48,812 bases of DNA from Pirellula staleyi DSM 6068 (GTDB lineage Bacteria > Planctomycetota > Planctomycetia > Pirellulales > Pirellulaceae): NCBI GenBank assembly GCA_945875845.1, contig CAMCMB010000054.1, forward strand, positions 1 to 48,812, written 5' to 3'. Under the pieces are notes generated by a model. That model saw nothing but the letters and a program-made list of their open reading frames with translations. It ran no database searches and was not told the origin of the DNA. This document shows, one piece after another, positions 7,290-15,119 of the stretch (positions are counted from its first letter, which is position 1; each line of letters starts with the position of its first letter). The translations under genes were made by a program, and so were the position numbers.

Positions 7290-10106
7290 GTGGCTCAGAC
7301 TCATGCGATAATTCCTCCGCTGGCTTCCTTGCCCTGTGCGGATGTGATGACGGAACTTTGGCAACGCTATGCGTTCGCCAACGATGCAGGCCCCTATTTG
7401 CTCATTCCGGATGCAGTCATGCAACCGCGCACGGAAAGCGAAATTCAAGCGATCTTCCAACAGTCCAAAGCAAATCGAATCCCTGTCGCTTTTCGGGCAG
7501 GTGGAACCAGCCTTTCCGGGCAATCGGTGACGGATGGTTGGCTGGTCGATGTCGGGCGACATTGGCGAAGAATTGAGCCGCTCGATCAAGGATTGCGAGT
7601 ACGTGTTCAAGGGGGCGCGATCGGTGGAATTGTGAACGCCACCTTGCGGCCACTCGGCCGCAAGATCGGTCCAGATCCCTCCTCGATTAACTCCGCCATG
7701 ATGGGTGGCATCCTATCGAACAACTCGAGCGGAATGTGTTGTGGCGTTGCGAACAATGCATATCACACGATGGAATCCATTCGGTTCATCCTGCCGGACG
7801 GTACCGTGTGGGACACATCGCTGCAGCAAGAGGCACGCCGATTTGAAACCCAACAGCCCGCGATCGCTCGCGAACTCACTCAATTGCGGTCTGAGATACT
7901 GGCGTCACCCGACCTTTTCGAGAAAATCCGGCGAAAATACAAACAGAAGAATACGGTAGGATATTCGCTGAACGCTTTCCTTGACCACGAGCGTCCGCTT
8001 GACATCTTGGCCCATCTTTTGATCGGTGGCGAAGGCACGTTGGCGTTTATATCAGAAGCAGTTCTTAAGACCATGCCTGAGTTGCCTGAAAAGGCCACCT
8101 CGCTTGCCTTTTTCGCGGATGCCGAGACCGCTTGTGAAATCATTCCGCAGCTGATCGACATTCAATGCGATGCCGTGGAGTTCATGGACCGCGCATCCAT
8201 GGAATCGATCCGAAATCTGGAAGGGGTTCCCGACGAATTGCCCGATCGATTGAACGAACACAAACATTTGATGGGCTTGTTGTTTGAATTTCAAGCGGCA
8301 AACAAGGAGGAGCTCGCGAACAAGCTAGAAAGGTTCCGGACGCATTGCGAGCCTCGGGCAAAATCCCTCAGCCCTATCGAATTCACTCAAATCAAAAAAC
8401 AACAAGCCAATTTGTGGAAGCTCCGCAAGGGAATGTATCCTGCGGTTGCTGCCGTTCGGGCCAAAGGCGAAGCGGCCATTCTGGAAGACGTTACTTTTCC
8501 ACTGGAACGGCTCGGAGCGGCCGTGGGCGAACTGCAGTCTTTGTTTGTGAAACATGCGTATGCAAACGGAATCATTTTCGGGCACGCTCGCGACGGCAAT
8601 CTCCATTTCGTCATTTCGCAACCGATGGCCAACAGCAAAGATACCGACAAATACGCTCGGTTCATCGATGATATGGTCGATTTGGTTGTCCATCGTTTTG
8701 ATGGGGCGCTCAAGGCTGAACATGGAACGGGCCGCAATATGGCTCCATTCGTTGAGACCGAATGGGGAGCGGAGGCGGTCGGAGTCATGCGACGACTCAA
8801 GCGAGCCATCGACCCAGATGGCTTGTTGAATCCAGATGTGATTTTGACGAACAAACCCAAACTTCACTTGGAAAACATCAAAGACCTACCGGTCATTGAA
8901 GATGTCGTCGACAAGTGCGTTGAGTGCGGGGCTTGCGAGCCTCGTTGTCCAAGCCGAGATTTCACTTTGTCACCAAGACAGCGCATTGTTTTGCGCCGAG
9001 CTCGTGAGCGAATGATTGCAAGCGGCAAAGTCGAACTCGCCAAGCAATTGGATCGAGAATACGAGTTTGCAGGCAAGGAATCCTGTGCAACGGATGGCTT
9101 GTGCGCCCTTGACTGCCCCGTCGCAATCAACACGGGCGATCTGATCAAACAACTTCGACGATCCAGCACAGGAAACGTCGACTCGAGAATCGCATCGCTC
9201 CTTGGCAAAAATTTCGGCATGGCGGAGCGAGCGGTGAAATTGAGTCTGCTCGCTGGTCGAGGCGCAAACTCGGTGCTGGGGGGCCGGAATATGCGCCGCA
9301 TCACGAGCACGGCGGCAAAGCTCTTCCATGGCTTTCCACAGTGGCATGACGGACTCTCGCTCGACAACGGAAAAATCGATGCAACCCTCCTCAGCGATTA
9401 CGAAAGCGCCGAGATGATCTATTGGCCGACATGCATGTCCCGCATGATGGGTGGGACAGCAGATGTCCTTGTCCGGGTGGTTGCCAAGGCAGACGTGCCA
9501 ATCCATATTCCGAAAGATGCGACGGGTAAGTGTTGTGGCCAAGCGTTTTCGTCCAAAGGTTATTTGAAAGTCGCAATCGAGAAACAAATCGAGTTGTTGG
9601 ACGCCATTTGGGAGTGGAGCAAGCATGGCGAGCGACCTGTCGTTCTCGATCTTGGCTCGTGCACGTCGTTTTTGAAGACCGGATTGCCTTATCTCGATGC
9701 TGTCCGCAAAGAGCGGTTGGCTCGTTTGCCGATCCTCGATTCTCTCGAATTAGCAGCCCGCATTCTTCCGCGACTTGAGCTGACCAACAAAATCGACAAT
9801 GTGGCTATTCATTCGGTTTGCTCGAATCATCGACACGGATGGGAAGCACCACTTATGGAAGTGGCAAACGCATGTGCGACGAATGTTCATGCTCCGCACG
9901 AAGGAAAATGTTGTGGAATGGGGGGCGACCGGGGTTTTGAGATCCCTGAGCTTGCGCTGAGCGCCACCAAGGACGTTGGCGATCAAATGACTCATGATGG
10001 ATGCGATACGGGATATATCAATGCTCGATCTTGCTCGATTTCGCTCAATAGTAGTACCGGAAAACCTTGGCAGAGTATTTTCCACCTGCTCGATCGCTGC
10101 TCCTAG
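7290..10106 (+). CDS. FAD/Fe-S D-lactate dehydrogenase-like oxidoreductase
   Basis: A 938-residue multidomain flavoprotein. The N-terminal half is a GlcD/VAO-type FAD domain (FRAGGTSLSGQS, PDPSSINSAMMGGILSNNSSG, HARDGNLHFV, EHGTGRNMAPFVE). Near residue 542 comes a ferredoxin-type cluster motif CVECGACEPRCP, and near 602 a second, CATDGLCALDCP. Two CCG-domain motifs follow near residues 748 (CCGQAF) and 874 (CCGMGG). This order matches the long FAD-binding plus Fe-S-binding family that includes D-lactate and related 2-hydroxyacid dehydrogenases (YdiJ-like), which pass electrons to the quinone pool or another carrier. The start is GTG. The neighbouring pyruvate kinase makes a pyruvate/lactate role attractive, but substrate is inferred. 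Confidence 0.88.
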   Translation: MAQTHAIIPPLASLPCADVMTELWQRYAFANDAGPYLLIPDAVMQPRTESEIQAIFQQSKANRIPVAFRAGGTSLSGQSVTDGWLVDVGRHWRRIEPLDQGLRVRVQGGAIGGIVNATLRPLGRKIGPDPSSINSAMMGGILSNNSSGMCCGVANNAYHTMESIRFILPDGTVWDTSLQQEARRFETQQPAIARELTQLRSEILASPDLFEKIRRKYKQKNTVGYSLNAFLDHERPLDILAHLLIGGEGTLAFISEAVLKTMPELPEKATSLAFFADAETACEIIPQLIDIQCDAVEFMDRASMESIRNLEGVPDELPDRLNEHKHLMGLLFEFQAANKEELANKLERFRTHCEPRAKSLSPIEFTQIKKQQANLWKLRKGMYPAVAAVRAKGEAAILEDVTFPLERLGAAVGELQSLFVKHAYANGIIFGHARDGNLHFVISQPMANSKDTDKYARFIDDMVDLVVHRFDGALKAEHGTGRNMAPFVETEWGAEAVGVMRRLKRAIDPDGLLNPDVILTNKPKLHLENIKDLPVIEDVVDKCVECGACEPRCPSRDFTLSPRQRIVLRRARERMIASGKVELAKQLDREYEFAGKESCATDGLCALDCPVAINTGDLIKQLRRSSTGNVDSRIASLLGKNFGMAERAVKLSLLAGRGANSVLGGRNMRRITSTAAKLFHGFPQWHDGLSLDNGKIDATLLSDYESAEMIYWPTCMSRMMGGTADVLVRVVAKADVPIHIPKDATGKCCGQAFSSKGYLKVAIEKQIELLDAIWEWSKHGERPVVLDLGSCTSFLKTGLPYLDAVRKERLARLPILDSLELAARILPRLELTNKIDNVAIHSVCSNHRHGWEAPLMEVANACATNVHAPHEGKCCGMGGDRGFEIPELALSATKDVGDQMTHDGCDTGYINARSCSISLNSSTGKPWQSIFHLLDRCS

Positions 10107-10108
10107 TC

Positions 10109-10228
10109 TGTGAATTTATTGAATCGCTTGGAAATTAGCAGGCACACTCCGTGTGCCGTAGCCTCAAAAACCAAAGATTTTTGCGTTGCGGACGGCACAT
10201 GGAATGTGCCTGCTACGATAAATTCACA
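10109..10228. repeat. Inverted-repeat element with TGTGAATTTAT ends
   Basis: The element starts TGTGAATTTAT (10109-10119) and ends with its exact reverse complement (10218-10228). Inside, TAGCAGGCACA...TGTGCCGT (from about 10136) pairs with ACGGCACA...TGTGCCTGCTA (from about 10192). It begins 3 bases after the flavoprotein stop. A related fragment, GGACGGCACATGGAATTTGC, occurs near 42641. It carries no coding capacity and looks like a non-autonomous, MITE- or REP-like element. Confidence 0.7.
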
Positions 10229-10257
10229 GGCTATCCGTGAAAGATGCGTGTGCAAGA

Positions 10258-10365
10258 TTTTCACACGGAGACACGGAGACACGGAGACACAAAGAAAGGC
10301 ATGTTGTGCCCAAGTGCGATCGTCAGCATTCCCTCTGCGTCTTTGTGTCTCCGCGTGACACCTTT
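10258..10365. repeat. CACGGAGACACGGAG-type inverted repeat
   Basis: The left part consists of direct GGAGACAC steps (three in a row) followed by ACAAAGA. The right part (about 10331-10362) reads CTCTGCGTCTTTGTGTCTCC and is its imperfect reverse complement. Together they form a long hairpin. No gene lies inside. It appears between two other palindromic elements, so the whole 10.1-10.5 kb gap is repeat DNA. Confidence 0.6.
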
Positions 10366-10395
10366 TGCCTTATGGCTGTGAAAAAATGCTTGGGT

Positions 10396-10463
10396 CCTCA
10401 CCGGAGGACTCGCGCCCTGCCGCTATCATTTGGTATCGGAACGGCGCGATCCGCCCGGTGAGG
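10396..10463. repeat. CCTCACCGG palindromic element
   Basis: CCTCACCGG (10396-10404) pairs with CCGGTGAGG (10455-10463); inner segments with CGCGCC and GGCGCG also pair. A relative lies at 43715-43795, which shares the core CGGCGCGAGCCGCCCGGTGA in slightly changed form. It lies directly upstream of the DUF4013-like gene and could shape its leader. Confidence 0.55.
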
Positions 10464-10491
10464 GCCTTCGAACTTCAATCTAGGAAAAACC

Positions 10492-11316
10492 ATGTCACAG
10501 ATCGATCCCTTCGCGGCTCCAACCTTGAATTCCATTCGGCAGGGGCAGTCCGCATATCCCAACGGATACAACCAGCCAATCCAAAGTTTCGACTTTCAAA
10601 GAGTGCTCAATGCACCATTCAAGAGTCCTAACTGGATGATGAACATGTTGTGGATGTTCGGTTGTGCGATGCTTTCGTCGGTGGTCGTGGGGAGCCTAGT
10701 CGGCTTTGGGTACATTGCGGAGGTTGCGGAATCCCGTAGCGGCGGCAAGAGTGAGGATTGGCCGGATTTTAATATTGACCGCCTGAGCGACTATATTATG
10801 CGAGGGTTATGGCCATTTCTATGGAACCTGATTTGGGCTGTCCCGATGGCGTTGCTGGTGGGCGGGCCGACCATGATCACGATTGGGCTTTCCAATCTCC
10901 TTTGGGGAAGCCAGCACGAAGTACCAGCAGTGATCGTGGGGGTAATCGGAGGGGCGATTGCACTTGCGGCGTCCATTTTCTGCATGATTTTCATGGCGGC
11001 CTCATTGATGAGTTCCGCATTAGGAAATGACTTTATGAAAGGAGCTGACATCCCTTGGATTCTTTCGTATGTCAAGAAAATGGGCGCAACGACCCTTTTC
11101 GTTGGGTTCGTTCTGACGCTGATTTCCTCGTTGTTGAGCTTCCTTGGGCTTCTGGCATGTTGTGTCGGAATTCTAGCGGTTGTACCCTTCACTTATCTCA
11201 TGTACGCCGATGCGCTTGCTCAACTCCACGATATCTTTGTCTCGCGAGGGGGAACCCCCGCGTTTGGCAGTCTGCATGCAGACGAAGATATTGTCGAAGC
11301 CCAAGTGCTGGATTAG
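10492..11316 (+). CDS. DUF4013-like integral membrane protein
   Basis: A 274-residue protein with a hydrophilic N-terminus (residues 1-45) and about five or six hydrophobic segments: one near 50-75 (MLWMFGCAMLSSVVVGSLVGF), one near 105-120, two near 120-180, and two near 200-240 (FVGFVLTLISSLLSFLGLLACC). The pattern FKSPNWMMNMLWM followed by multiple membrane spans resembles the planctomycete DUF4013 family. No catalytic motif is seen. The function is unknown. It appears to be a single-gene unit with repeat DNA upstream. Confidence 0.75.
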   Translation: MSQIDPFAAPTLNSIRQGQSAYPNGYNQPIQSFDFQRVLNAPFKSPNWMMNMLWMFGCAMLSSVVVGSLVGFGYIAEVAESRSGGKSEDWPDFNIDRLSDYIMRGLWPFLWNLIWAVPMALLVGGPTMITIGLSNLLWGSQHEVPAVIVGVIGGAIALAASIFCMIFMAASLMSSALGNDFMKGADIPWILSYVKKMGATTLFVGFVLTLISSLLSFLGLLACCVGILAVVPFTYLMYADALAQLHDIFVSRGGTPAFGSLHADEDIVEAQVLD

Positions 11317-11511
11317 TCCAATTTCTACGACTTGGCGAGCACAAAACATTTTTCCAACCTCACCACATGGTATGAATGTTGGCGGCCCCCTGGTGGAATT
11401 AATCGGCCATTGAAGGTATGCTAACACCGTAATAGGTTGCCTTCCTCGCAGTTGGATTCATTCCGGCGAATTTCTGGCGGCCGATCCTTCCAAATACTTA
11501 GGAGACCATCC

Positions 11512-12834
11512 ATGTCCAAAATAGTTCCTAAATTTCAACGCCGACGTTTCTTGAAGACTTCGTTGGCGACCGCAGGCGCTGCTGTGATGGCGCCCACCAT
11601 CATTCCAAGTTCGGCGCTCGGGCGCGACGGCGCCGTCGCACCTAGTGAGCGAGTTGTTGTTGGAGGAATCGGTATCGGTGGCAGAGGGACCTATGACCTT
11701 GGCTGCTTCATGGAGCAAAAAGACGTTCAGTTCGTCGCTGTATGCGACATCAAAGAAGCTCGGCGTGTCGCGGTGAAAAAGATCATCGACGACAAAAATG
11801 GCAATCAAGATTGCGCGATGATCAAAGACTTCCGAGAACTTCTCGACAACAAGGGTATCGATGCGGTTCTCATCGCAACGGGACCTAATTGGCATGCGAC
11901 CGCTGCCATGACTGCCGCCAAAGCCGGCAAAGACATGTATTGCGAAAAACCTTGTACGAAGAATATCGACCAGAGCTTAATACTCGCCGAGACGATGCGT
12001 CGAACCGGTCGCGTCTTTCAAGCGGGAACGCAGCGTCGAAATCTGCCTCATTTTGCTTTCGCTTGCGAACTCGCTCGATCCGGCAAGCTCGGTAAACTGA
12101 AGAAAGTTTTTGCGCATCCAGCAGGGATGCAAGCCATGATGAGCGGCTGGCTGGTTGCCGAGACGGAGCCAAACAAAGATGTTGTCGATTGGGATATGTA
12201 TCTCGGCCCTGCTGCGTGGCGTCCTTTCCACCCGGCCTTGCTCGACGGCTTTAATTTCGAAAAAGGGGGCGGATTCGTCGGTGCCTTAAATGTCGAGAAT
12301 GGTCGAAAGATTATGGGTGGTGGGGTATTGGAATGGGGTTCGCATTGCGTCGATCTGTGCCAATGGGCTGTTGGTGATTGCCCGCCTCCCGTGGAATACA
12401 ATGCCCCCAAAGATGGCGAATTGGTTGCGCGTTATGAAAATGGTGTTGAACTGATCTTTCGTGAGAAGGGTTGGATCCCGTTGGGCTCCTGCCCCGTTCG
12501 TTTCGAAGGAGAGACAGGTTGGGTCGAAGCGGGCGACAGCGGCAAGTTGGTGTTGAGTTCACCAGAACTACTGGCTGGTCGAACGGTCCAAGAAATCGGT
12601 GGTTATCCAGCAACATTCCACGTGCGCGATTTCCTGGATTGCGTTAAAACGCGCGGTCAGACCAAGGGAAATGCAGACGCAGCCTGCAATGCTCACATCG
12701 CTTGCCATGCCGCCAACATAGCGTTGCTCCTGAATCGGCAGGTCAAATACGACTTGGCGAAACAAGAATTCATCAACGATGAGCAAGCCAATCGTCTTCG
12801 ATCGGAAGCGCTTCGCGAGCCATGGCGTCTATAA
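11512..12834 (+). CDS. Tat-exported Gfo/Idh/MocA-family oxidoreductase
   Basis: A 440-residue protein. It starts with a twin-arginine signal (RRRFLKTS, then a hydrophobic AGAAVMAPTIIP stretch). The Rossmann motif VVGGIGIGGRGTYDLG follows, and later the family signature CEKPC in the usual position after the nucleotide-binding domain. WGSHCVDLCQWA lies in the C-terminal domain. Such exported NAD(P)-dependent proteins are abundant in planctomycetes and are thought to act on sugars or inositol-like polyols; the substrate here is not identifiable. The ATG at 11512 is preceded by AGGAGACC, a good ribosome binding site, which decides against a longer frame from 11437. Confidence 0.92.
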   Translation: MSKIVPKFQRRRFLKTSLATAGAAVMAPTIIPSSALGRDGAVAPSERVVVGGIGIGGRGTYDLGCFMEQKDVQFVAVCDIKEARRVAVKKIIDDKNGNQDCAMIKDFRELLDNKGIDAVLIATGPNWHATAAMTAAKAGKDMYCEKPCTKNIDQSLILAETMRRTGRVFQAGTQRRNLPHFAFACELARSGKLGKLKKVFAHPAGMQAMMSGWLVAETEPNKDVVDWDMYLGPAAWRPFHPALLDGFNFEKGGGFVGALNVENGRKIMGGGVLEWGSHCVDLCQWAVGDCPPPVEYNAPKDGELVARYENGVELIFREKGWIPLGSCPVRFEGETGWVEAGDSGKLVLSSPELLAGRTVQEIGGYPATFHVRDFLDCVKTRGQTKGNADAACNAHIACHAANIALLLNRQVKYDLAKQEFINDEQANRLRSEALREPWRL

Positions 12835-12950
12835 GACACGGCGTCACAACCGTTCTCTAGTCGGTAAAAAATTTTCGATTTGGTAGCGGAGTACAACCGC
12901 TGCCTTCGAACGTATCTCACAGGAACACGCTTACTACCGGTAACGAAATT

Positions 12951-14855
12951 ATGATTCAGAAACGACGATCTTTATTTTCTGTCCTTCTACGTTCAACCCT
13001 TCTGACCGCAACTCTGGTATCAACCCAAACTGCGTTTGGCCAGAAATTGTCGCCAGACAAAGAGCGAGAGTTGATCGCTGTCCTCCGTTCCAATGCGGCA
13101 GACAATGAAAAAGCCATGACATGCAAGAAGCTGGCGGTCGATGGCTCCGGCGAGGCAGTCCAAGAATTGGCCTCGCTGCTCAAAGATGAGAAACTTGCGT
13201 CATGGGCTCGGATCGCTCTCGAAGCGATTCCTGGCAAAGCCGCAGACGAAGCGTTGGTGAAAGCCAGCTACTCGCTGCAAGGAAAGCTCTTGATTGGCGT
13301 TATCAATTCGATCGGTGTACGTCGCGATGCGAATGCGGTCGATTCGTTGAAAATCCGTTTGCTAGACAAAGACTCGGACGTCGCATCAGCCGCTGCTGTT
13401 GCATTGGGACGCATCGGAAATAGCAACTCAGCCTTGTTTCTGACGGAGCTTCTCGGCACTGCCCCTGCAAAGGTTCGGTCCGCTGTTGCGGAAGGCTTAG
13501 TCGTATGCGCGGCCGGTTTTCATTCGGAGGGAAAGAATGCGGATGCGATCAAGATTTACGACAATGTTCGCACCGCTGATGTTCCAAAACAACGCGTCCT
13601 TGAAGCAACGCGCGGAGCCATCCTTGCGAGAAACCTAGACGGAATCCCGTTGTTGCTTGAACAACTACGTGCACCGGAAAAGGCTATGTTCCAAATTGGG
13701 CTTTCCACCGCGAGAGAACTCAAGGGCCGCGAAGTCGATCAAGCGCTTGCCGCAGAGCTTGACAAAGCGGCGCCTGAGCGTGCAGCTTTGATCATCTATG
13801 CGATGGCAGATCGAAGCACCGTCGATATGCCTGCGATCTTGAAAGCAGCCAAGGCTGGACAACCGGTCGTTCGATTGGCCGCCATCAATGCTCTTGGAAT
13901 GGTTGGGAACGCGTCGTGCGTTCCAGTGTTGTTAGATATTGCTGGAGAATCGGAGAGCGAACTGAGCAAAGCAGCCAAGTCAACCTTGGCTGAAATGACG
14001 GATGCCGGAGTCAACAAAGCCATTGCAGAACGGCTTCCGAAAGCGGAAGGTAAAATGGTGGCAACCTTGATCGAAATAGTTGGACTGCGGCGCATCGAAG
14101 CAACCCAGGAGCTGATCAAGGCTCTGAGCAATCCAGACAAGGGTGTTCGCGGTGCAGCCTTCATGGCGCTCGGAAACACGGTTCCGCCCTCGCAACTCAA
14201 CGTCCTCATCGAGCAAGTTGTATCGCCAAAGCGAGCAGAAGACTTGGAAGCAGCTATTCTGTCTCTGAAGACGGCCGCGATTCGAATGCCAAATCAAGAA
14301 GATTGCGCATCGATACTGTCGGGGGCATCGAATGCCGCAACTGCGAGTACCAAGGTTGCTCTTCTAGAAATCATCGGAGCGGTAGGGGGCAAAAAAGCTC
14401 TCCAGACCATCGAGCAAGCAGCCAAAACCGACGATGCTCAGCTCAAGGATGTGAGCAGCAAATTGCTTGGTGAATGGATGACGATCGATGCAGCCCCGGT
14501 CCTGCTGAACTTGGCCAAAACTGGACCGGCGGACAAATACCAAGTACGCGCATTGAAAGGTTACATTCGGATTGCTCGCCAGTTCGTGAAGAACGAGTCG
14601 GAAAAAGCAGCCATGTTTAGCAACGCGTTCGACGCCGCACGGCAATCCGCAGAGCAACAGCTTGTGATCGACAATTTGAAGGCATTTCCGAGCATCGAAA
14701 CCTTGAAGCTGGCAGTGAGGATTGCCGAAAAAGAGGAATTGAAGAAGGAGGCTACGCAAGCTGCCATCGCGATCTCCGAAGACAAAAAGTTTGCGGGCAA
14801 ACCTGAGGAAGCAAGGGATATCCTTGCCAAAGCGGGAATTGTCAAACCGAAGTAG
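12951..14855 (+). CDS. Exported HEAT-repeat protein
   Basis: A 634-residue protein with a cleavable signal peptide (KRRSLFSVLLRSTLLTATLVSTQTAFGQ). The rest is almost entirely alpha-helical repeats of about 30-35 residues of the HEAT/PBS-lyase type, such as DSDVASAAAVALGRIGNSNSA, QPVVRLAAINALGMVGNASC and PDKGVRGAAFMALGN. It should form a solenoid scaffold in the periplasm. No enzymatic domain is visible. The gene follows the exported oxidoreductase by 116 bases on the same strand, so they may be functionally linked. A perfect 32-bp palindrome lies downstream. Confidence 0.85.
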   Translation: MIQKRRSLFSVLLRSTLLTATLVSTQTAFGQKLSPDKERELIAVLRSNAADNEKAMTCKKLAVDGSGEAVQELASLLKDEKLASWARIALEAIPGKAADEALVKASYSLQGKLLIGVINSIGVRRDANAVDSLKIRLLDKDSDVASAAAVALGRIGNSNSALFLTELLGTAPAKVRSAVAEGLVVCAAGFHSEGKNADAIKIYDNVRTADVPKQRVLEATRGAILARNLDGIPLLLEQLRAPEKAMFQIGLSTARELKGREVDQALAAELDKAAPERAALIIYAMADRSTVDMPAILKAAKAGQPVVRLAAINALGMVGNASCVPVLLDIAGESESELSKAAKSTLAEMTDAGVNKAIAERLPKAEGKMVATLIEIVGLRRIEATQELIKALSNPDKGVRGAAFMALGNTVPPSQLNVLIEQVVSPKRAEDLEAAILSLKTAAIRMPNQEDCASILSGASNAATASTKVALLEIIGAVGGKKALQTIEQAAKTDDAQLKDVSSKLLGEWMTIDAAPVLLNLAKTGPADKYQVRALKGYIRIARQFVKNESEKAAMFSNAFDAARQSAEQQLVIDNLKAFPSIETLKLAVRIAEKEELKKEATQAAIAISEDKKFAGKPEEARDILAKAGIVKPK

Positions 14856-14910
14856 TTCGGCAAAGTGGTTACATTCCACTTTCGGATTGCTAGAGTCACA
14901 AACGGATGAG

Positions 14911-14942
14911 CCGTGGATGGCTGCACGTGCAGCCATCCACGG
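14911..14942. terminator. Perfect 32-bp palindrome after the HEAT-repeat gene
   Basis: CCGTGGATGGCTGCAC is followed at once by its exact reverse complement, giving a 16-bp stem with no loop. It starts 56 bases after the stop codon. No T-run follows, so it could be a terminator-like element or an interspersed palindrome. Confidence 0.45.
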
Positions 14943-14954
14943 GGTGATGTAAGA

Positions 14955-15119
14955 ATGTCAATTGCGGAATCTGCAAAAAACGTTTTCGACGAGGACTTGA
15001 GTTCTCGCCTAGAGCAAGGTCACAAATATGATTTCGTCGCCATCGAGCCATTGTCTCGACGATTCTTTTTTGGGGAAGACCTTGCTCGAAGTGCCACTGT
15101 TCCCCAGGAACCACCATGA
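14955..15119 (+). pseudogene. Short open frame, probable truncated small protein
   Basis: This 54-codon frame encodes a small protein with FDEDLSSRLEQGHKYDFVAI and then EPLSRRFFFGEDL. The pattern (Glu-X-His-X...FVAIEP...FFxG) resembles the first half of a small prokaryotic protein family that normally continues with a further domain. Here it stops after ATVPQEPP, and its TGA overlaps the ATG of the kinase gene. I infer a gene cut off when the kinase gene arrived, but a genuine short upstream protein that couples translation to the kinase is also possible. Confidence 0.4.

Noticed and set aside
10109-10463. An insertion sequence with a transposase
   Set aside because: The inverted repeats enclose no open frame with transposase motifs; these are non-coding elements.
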